Source: Bacillota bacterium
GTDB lineage: Bacteria; Bacillota; Clostridia; Acetivibrionales; DTU013
Length of the DNA: 47,135 bases
Direction of reading: 5' to 3'
Assembly: GCA_023433505.1 (NCBI GenBank)
Contig: JAEZCO010000110.1
Span: 1-47,135, forward strand
The notes beneath the pieces are model-generated. The model saw only the letters and a program-made list of their open reading frames with translations. It did not search any database and was not told where the DNA came from. Every line of letters starts with the position of its first letter. Position 1 is the first letter of the stretch. This document shows positions 42,934-47,135 of this stretch, piece after piece. A program made the position numbers and the translations under genes.

Positions 42934-42969
42934 GTCATTGCAGTCATTGCAGTCATTGCAGTCATTGCA
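42934..42969 (+). repeat. four tandem copies of GTCATTGCA
   Basis: The nonamer is repeated four times without change (42934-42942, 42943-42951, 42952-42960, 42961-42969) and runs into the hairpin that follows. The word is also the end of the intergenic repeat family seen near 16.4 kb. Confidence 0.85.
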
Positions 42970-43008
42970 AGAGAGGCGTCATCCCTTGCGGGACAACGCC
43001 TCTCTTGC
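42967..43008. repeat. long hairpin with perfect 13-bp arms
   Basis: GCAAGAGAGGCGT (42967-42979) pairs with ACGCCTCTCTTGC (42996-43008); inside, TCCC and GGGA form a second short stem around TTGC. On the plus strand it is followed by TTTTCC. It could be a terminator or the body of a mobile repeat. Confidence 0.75.
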
Positions 43009-43101
43009 TTTTCCGTATCGGTTTGGGGTATGGTTCAACAAGTTTCCTTTCCCCATTAAACCGCGCTTTTTTGTCACAGGCTATTCCTAAATGATAATAA
43101 A

Positions 43102-44628
43102 CTACCCGAAAATATTCCCTTTGTTCAATCTGTCCCCGGGGTCAAACAGCCGCTTCAAGGCCCGCATCTGCTCCATGCCCTGTTCGCCGTACATTTCAGC
43201 CAGCAGTTCTGTTTTCAGCTTGCCTACGCCATGCTCCGCGGAGATTGTTCCGCCTTTGCGGATGACTTCACGGGCCCATTCCAGATAAAGCTTCTTCCCT
43301 TGCTCGTAATCCGCCATGCTGTCCGGCAGAATATTGACATGGATATGATTGTCTCCTATATGGCCGAACATCACGGAATCCAGGCCTGCCTCGCCGAGCA
43401 GGCGGTTATACATACCGACGGTATTCTCCATTTCAATATCCGGAACCGCCATGTCGGTACCAAGCTTGGCAAGGCCGGGATCTTTTTTCCGCCGGTGGTC
43501 GATTTCCAGGTTTACCGCTTCCGGAACTGCATGCCGGAAATACTTCAGCCTTTCCAATTCATGGGGATTCATGGCAATCCAGGAGGTTTCGTCGCTGCCT
43601 CCGCAGGCTTCCAGATCCTCCACGGCATTCATTACCCTTTCACCGACAGTGTCTTCGTCATCCCCATGGTATTCGAAATAAATGGCCGTATGATAGTGGG
43701 GCGGCATCTCCGGAATCTCACTGAATGCGGGATTTTCCTTTTTCATTCTCCGCAAAAGCTCCAGGGCATCACTGTTGAAATACTCAATGGCAGCAGGCTT
43801 GCCGCCGCTGTCTTTTGCATCTGTTCCGGCAAACTCGCCGCGGAGGGCCCGGACAAACTTCAGGGCGGATTCCTCCGAAGGAAAAAAAGCCATAACGCCC
43901 CAGACCGTCGCCGGTTTCGGCAGCAGCCGGAGCTCTATTTCCGTCACAATCCCCAGGGTCCCTTCCGATCCGATGAACAGGTCCGTCAAGTCCATGTCAT
44001 CGCAAGAAAAATAGCCCGAAGCATTTTTCACCTCCGGCATACGGTATCCCGGGAGCTCTCCCTCAATGCTCCTCCCCGTATCGGTCTGCAGCTTGAAATA
44101 CCGCCCGGATGCCTTTTGCTCTCCCCGTTTCAGTTGTATTCCCGACCCGTCCGGCAGGACTACACGGAGGGCTTCAACATATTTGCGCGTCGGCCCGTAA
44201 TAATATGAACAGGCTCCGGAGGCGTTGCATGCCACCATACCGCCGATGGAAGCCGAGGTCTCCGTGGGGTCCGGAGGAAAAAAGCAGGTTGTGCCGTCCA
44301 GCGCTTTCCGCACATCCGAAAGCAGCGCTCCCGGCTGCACGCTGAGAAAATACTCCTGGCGCCCTTCATCATATCGCAAATCTCCGATTTGGTTCATCCT
44401 GCTCATATTAAGTATGTATCCGCCGTTGGGGACCGCGCCTGCGGTAATGCCTGTGCGGGCTCCCTGAACAGTGATGGTATGGCCGGAAGGCTCAACGGAC
44501 CTTACAATTTCCTTTACTTCCTCCTCGCTTTTGGGGAAGGCGATAAACTGTGCCTCCCCCACTTTACGGGATTCATCCCTCAAATATTCTTCAAATTCCG
44601 CTCTGAAAGCTTCAATCATTAAGGTCAC
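43102..44628 (-). CDS. GlcD-like FAD-linked oxidoreductase
   Basis: The 508-residue flavoprotein has the PCMH-type FAD-binding domain (VQGARTGITAGAVPNGGY, PDPTETSASIGGMVACNASG, GSEGTLGIVTEIELRLLP) and the FAD-oxidase C-terminal domain (FGHIGDNHIHVNILP, SAEHGVGKLK, LFDPGDRLNKGNIF). Relatives oxidise glycolate, D-lactate or other 2-hydroxy acids. The iron-sulfur partner GlcF is absent, so electrons go to another acceptor. It lies 10 bases after the aldo/keto-reductase-like gene and may oxidise an acid product of sugar breakdown. Confidence 0.94.
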   Translation of the reverse strand: MTLMIEAFRAEFEEYLRDESRKVGEAQFIAFPKSEEEVKEIVRSVEPSGHTITVQGARTGITAGAVPNGGYILNMSRMNQIGDLRYDEGRQEYFLSVQPGALLSDVRKALDGTTCFFPPDPTETSASIGGMVACNASGACSYYYGPTRKYVEALRVVLPDGSGIQLKRGEQKASGRYFKLQTDTGRSIEGELPGYRMPEVKNASGYFSCDDMDLTDLFIGSEGTLGIVTEIELRLLPKPATVWGVMAFFPSEESALKFVRALRGEFAGTDAKDSGGKPAAIEYFNSDALELLRRMKKENPAFSEIPEMPPHYHTAIYFEYHGDDEDTVGERVMNAVEDLEACGGSDETSWIAMNPHELERLKYFRHAVPEAVNLEIDHRRKKDPGLAKLGTDMAVPDIEMENTVGMYNRLLGEAGLDSVMFGHIGDNHIHVNILPDSMADYEQGKKLYLEWAREVIRKGGTISAEHGVGKLKTELLAEMYGEQGMEQMRALKRLFDPGDRLNKGNIFG

Positions 44629-44638
44629 CTTTCTGCCG

Positions 44639-45496
44639 TCATTTCGTTTTCACCGATGCCTTGGACCGGGTCTCCTGGAGCTGGAGGGCTGTGTTTCTGT
44701 TATCCAGGATATTCAGCGACAGCTCGATGCATTCCGCTGCTTCTTTGGGCGACATGGTACCCACCGTTACCATGTCCTGATCGCGAATGGTATTCCAGAC
44801 GAAGGTCAAACCCTGGAAAGGCCTGAGCTGTCCTGCGGCCATGGGCTTGATGGTCATTACCGGCTTTTTGGCGTTCCGGATGATCTGAGCCGTCCAGTCC
44901 ACTTCCAACTGCATCAGGAAACCCATGGAATTGTAGATTGAAATATAGGATTCCACATCCAGCCCTGATTCATCGGCATAGACAATTGATTCAGGCATAT
45001 GGGTGCTCAATCCGGGAATCATTCCCCTCTCCCTGATCATGCGGCAAACCGTCTCCATTTTCCTTACAGTCCGTGTGCACCTGTCCACCATATTGTCCGT
45101 AACCCCCTGATGCGGCATACAGATGTTGGCGCCAAGCTTCACCTGCTCGTCAAGGACTCTCTCAACCTCGCCGATATCAAAGCCCTTGGCAGGAGTCTCA
45201 GGTCCGGTTGTGATACCGGGCGTGCCTATAATGATGGCTTTTACCCCCGTACGCTGCTGAGCCTCCCGTATCCCGTCCTGTATGCAGGGAAGCTGTATGG
45301 ACCCCATAAGGGTGTCAACTCCGTTTTTGAAAAAGACCTCCAAAATATCCGCAACGGTTTTATAATTGCCGATGTGCTCCACAATATAATCATCCTTGGC
45401 TTTGGTAGCATGGCTGAAGCCTGCAAACCAATTGGTGCCGATAATCATTCTCGATACCGGCAAACCGCCTACTTCTGTTCTCGGAAATACATTCAT
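44639..45496 (-). CDS. aldo/keto reductase-like barrel protein lacking catalytic Tyr and Lys
   Basis: The start is the ATG at 45496, nine bases after AAGGAGG, giving 285 residues. The opening RTEVGGLPVSRMIIGTNWF and the end TVGTMSPKEAAECIELSLNI follow the aldo/keto reductase barrel. The expected GVDTAxxYG reads GVDTLMGSI, so Asp is kept and Tyr is gone; the TK motif reads IIGTPG, so Lys is gone; a His remains in CMPHQG. It is therefore probably not a normal reductase. It precedes the GlcD-like gene in one unit and may be an epimerase, aldolase or isomerase. I know of no described function. Confidence 0.75.
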   Translation of the reverse strand: MNVFPRTEVGGLPVSRMIIGTNWFAGFSHATKAKDDYIVEHIGNYKTVADILEVFFKNGVDTLMGSIQLPCIQDGIREAQQRTGVKAIIIGTPGITTGPETPAKGFDIGEVERVLDEQVKLGANICMPHQGVTDNMVDRCTRTVRKMETVCRMIRERGMIPGLSTHMPESIVYADESGLDVESYISIYNSMGFLMQLEVDWTAQIIRNAKKPVMTIKPMAAGQLRPFQGLTFVWNTIRDQDMVTVGTMSPKEAAECIELSLNILDNRNTALQLQETRSKASVKTK

Positions 45497-45551
45497 TGGC
45501 CCATCCTCCTTATATTTTATCTTACTCTGCCTTCCCATCCCTGAGCTTCCC

Positions 45552-45579
45552 CCGTCGCGAAGGCTACGCGGAGTGACGG
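45552..45579. repeat. GC-rich palindromic element
   Basis: CCGTC and GACGG close a stem with an inner CGCG pair. The sequence (CGCGAAGGCTACGCGG) is more GC-rich than its surroundings and looks like an intergenic REP-type repeat. Confidence 0.4.
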
Positions 45580-45702
45580 CTGTCTGGGACTACTGCTAAT
45601 ATTACTTCCCGTTTTTTCTTAAAACACCTGCGTCCCAGGACTGCATTTTCAGGAATCTATAAGGGTAGCTATATTTGCACCAGTACTTGCCTGATTCATG
45701 CT

Positions 45703-46737
45703 TTATCGCAATTTCACTGACCTTCCAGACTGGGAAGATTCCAAAAGGCCAAAGATGATTCTTAGCACCTCCAGCCCCTCTTCCCCTCGGATTTCAGGGC
45801 AATTGCCGTTTTCTATGCAGTCTGCAAAGCTGTCAATTACGCCGGAATTTGTCTGCCGGCTGTTGGTCTGGATATCTCCGATTTTATAGTAAATCCTCTC
45901 TCCGTTTTTCCGCTGGATTTCCAGCGAATACTCGGGATGGTCGAAGATCCTCATCCTGCCCTCGCTGCAGTAAAGGGTGGTGCTGTTAACTTCGTCGCCG
46001 TAATTGGTCCAGCTTGCTGTCAATGTACCTACAATGCCGCCCTGAGAGTGCAAAATGCATACGGCGTTGTCATCCACCTCAATCATCCTGCCGTCAGGTC
46101 CTCTTTTATCCAGTGTCCTTATATAAGCCGACACCTCGCTGATCTCATCCTTGATCAGCCAGCGCACAAGGTCCGCCTTGTGAATGCCCAGGTCTCCTAT
46201 GGCCCCCATGAAGGCGTCGCTTTTTTTGAAAAACCACGTGCCTGCGCCTTTGTCCGAACTCCAGGCTTCAGGCCCCTGATGGGAAAAGGTGGTCTGGAAG
46301 GACAGAATTTTGCCCATTTCTCCGCTGCTCAGGATTTCCCTTGCCTTCCTGTGAGCAGGGATAAACCTCTGATTGTGGCCTACCATCAGATGTTTTCCAG
46401 TGCTCCTGGCCACCTCGCACATTCGGGCCGCATCCTCAACGCATGTTGCCATAGGCTTTTCGCACAGCACATGCTTTCCGGCTTCCAATGCCGCTATCGC
46501 AACTGCCGCATGAGAATTATTGGAGGTACAGACACTGACGGCGTCAATGGTTTTCTCCTTTAGCATTGCATCAATGCTATCATAGACCTTCCCGCCATAT
46601 TTATTCCTCATTTCGGATGCCCTATCCTGATTATAATCAAAAAACCCGGCAATCTCAACTGTCGGATTTGCATCATATTCAGGACCATGCCTGAATTTTG
46701 TTATGGAGCCGCAACCGATTATCCCGACCCGAATCAT
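45703..46737 (-). CDS. Gfo/Idh/MocA-family oxidoreductase (second copy)
   Basis: The 344-residue enzyme has the Rossmann start VGIIGCGSITKF, the motif CEKPMAT, GHNQRFIPAH and the complete active-site sequence GDLGIHKADL (Asp-x-x-x-His pattern kept). It should oxidise or reduce a sugar, sugar acid or cyclitol with NAD(P). It probably leads the unit with the barrel protein and the flavoprotein, although 206 bases separate it from the former. A divergent AraC-type gene begins to its right and is the likely regulator. Confidence 0.94.
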   Translation of the reverse strand: MIRVGIIGCGSITKFRHGPEYDANPTVEIAGFFDYNQDRASEMRNKYGGKVYDSIDAMLKEKTIDAVSVCTSNNSHAAVAIAALEAGKHVLCEKPMATCVEDAARMCEVARSTGKHLMVGHNQRFIPAHRKAREILSSGEMGKILSFQTTFSHQGPEAWSSDKGAGTWFFKKSDAFMGAIGDLGIHKADLVRWLIKDEISEVSAYIRTLDKRGPDGRMIEVDDNAVCILHSQGGIVGTLTASWTNYGDEVNSTTLYCSEGRMRIFDHPEYSLEIQRKNGERIYYKIGDIQTNSRQTNSGVIDSFADCIENGNCPEIRGEEGLEVLRIIFGLLESSQSGRSVKLR

Positions 46738-46909
46738 AAATTCCCCCTCAATCTTTCTGAAAATAAAATACTATAAGTAACTTTTATGCTCCGCTTTTCC
46801 GGCGGCTTCGTCATCCCCAACCGGAGCAATGGGTGTATAAGCCTTTAATGCCACACTTTCATTATATCATTGGGCAGTGCGATATAAATAGAATAAGCTG
46901 CTAATATGA

Positions 46910-46938
46910 TGGACAAAAATGCTCCGGTAGGATAAAAT
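46910..46938 (+). promoter_or_regulatory. promoter of the last, partial AraC-type gene
   Basis: TGGACA (46910-46915), 17 bases, TAAAAT (46933-46938), about 40 bases before the ATG. Confidence 0.55.
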
Positions 46939-46978
46939 AATAGCTGACTCTGCCCCATGGGATGGAAGGAATATTTCT

Positions 46979-47135
46979 ATGAATGTAGTTTTTGTCGGTA
47001 TGACCACGGATAATACGAAAATCTGCAAGACCCACAGCCATTCACACTGGGAGATTCTCTACTACTTTTCCGGTACCGGGGTTTTGAAGGTGGGAGACGA
47101 GGAAATAAATTTTCAGCCCGGCGATATCGTATGCC
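46979..47135 (+). CDS. AraC-type regulator, N-terminal cupin part (cut by window end)
   Basis: The ATG follows GGAAGGA by 8 bases. The 52 residues visible include HSHSHWEILYYFSGTGVL and INFQPGDIV, the cupin opening of AraC-family sugar regulators. The DNA-binding part lies beyond the window, so the family call is inferred. It is divergent from the second Gfo/Idh gene. Confidence 0.7.
   Translation, partial: MNVVFVGMTTDNTKICKTHSHSHWEILYYFSGTGVLKVGDEEINFQPGDIVC

Larger units (their letters stand above)
42413..43101. other. 689-base intergenic region with palindromes, tandem repeat and long hairpin
   Basis: No convincing gene is present; a 65-codon plus-strand frame is only the translation of the tandem repeat. 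The region is AT-rich at left, carries two palindromes with the core TTGTACAA, four copies of GTCATTGCA and a long hairpin, and ends at the flavoprotein gene. A promoter for the GNAT gene should lie in its left part, but no clear pair of elements stands out. Confidence 0.6.

Noticed and set aside
42934..42969. tandem repeat as a CRISPR array
   Set aside because: The units are 9 bases without spacers; no cas gene is in the window.
42862..43059. 65-codon frame with repeated VIA
   Set aside because: The repeat in the protein is only the translation of the tandem nonamer and hairpin; no good ribosome site is present.
43231..44208. 325-codon open frame on the plus strand
   Set aside because: It is antisense to the GlcD-like flavoprotein gene and carries no family motif.

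Overview
The window looks like a chromosomal stretch of a Gram-positive anaerobe of the Clostridia, possibly a plant-polysaccharide degrader. Signs are a class B sortase with a cadherin-like tail, a KimA-type potassium importer, strong AGGAGG-type ribosome sites (several in front of TTG or GTG starts), lipobox-type secretion, AraC regulators beside sugar genes, and a GH43 enzyme. I see no rRNA, tRNA, CRISPR array, insertion sequence or phage gene. Most genes lie on the minus strand.

Region by region. (1) 0.1-5.0 kb: a minus-strand set of a C45-type Ntn-hydrolase, an E2-like acyltransferase without the catalytic His, and an SPFH/stomatin protein; on the plus strand, the C-terminal half of a second, flotillin-like SPFH protein. 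(2) 5.0-16.2 kb: a composite transporter locus. One unit encodes an OmpR-type regulator, a histidine kinase, an FtsX-type permease and an ABC ATPase whose nucleotide motifs are all eroded, and ends in a strong terminator. A second unit encodes two MalFG-type permeases, an HlyD/MFP adaptor, a second FtsX/MacB-like permease and a lipoprotein joining a beta-propeller to a sugar-type solute-binding domain. No intact ATPase is present. (3) 16.2-18.1 kb: a repeat-bearing gap and a sortase B. (4) 18.1-24.1 kb: a potassium module with a stand-alone KdpD/Usp sensor broken by a one-base frameshift, a PAS histidine kinase with a receiver-TPR partner, a possible small membrane protein, and a KimA-like importer behind a leader with competing hairpins. 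(5) 24.1-28.4 kb: two radical SAM proteins, a Cys-rich small protein and a VCBS-like protein of unknown role. (6) 28.4-47.1 kb: a long, mostly minus-strand carbohydrate locus with an amidohydrolase, aldose epimerase, galactokinase-like GHMP kinase, two DegT/StrS aminotransferases, an RmlD-like reductase, two Gfo/Idh/MocA oxidoreductases, GH43, a GATase-like/deacetylase-like fusion, an Eis-like GNAT, a GlcD-like flavoprotein, an aldo/keto-reductase-like barrel without its Tyr and Lys, and three AraC regulators (the last cut by the window end).

How it may work together (inference): GH43 could release galactose from a galactan side chain, and the epimerase and kinase could feed it into the cell. 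The paired aminotransferases and oxidoreductases suggest that a keto- or amino-sugar is made or broken down. The composite transporter and the carbohydrate locus are the best candidates for undescribed systems. All calls come from reading the sequence by eye; no database search was run.
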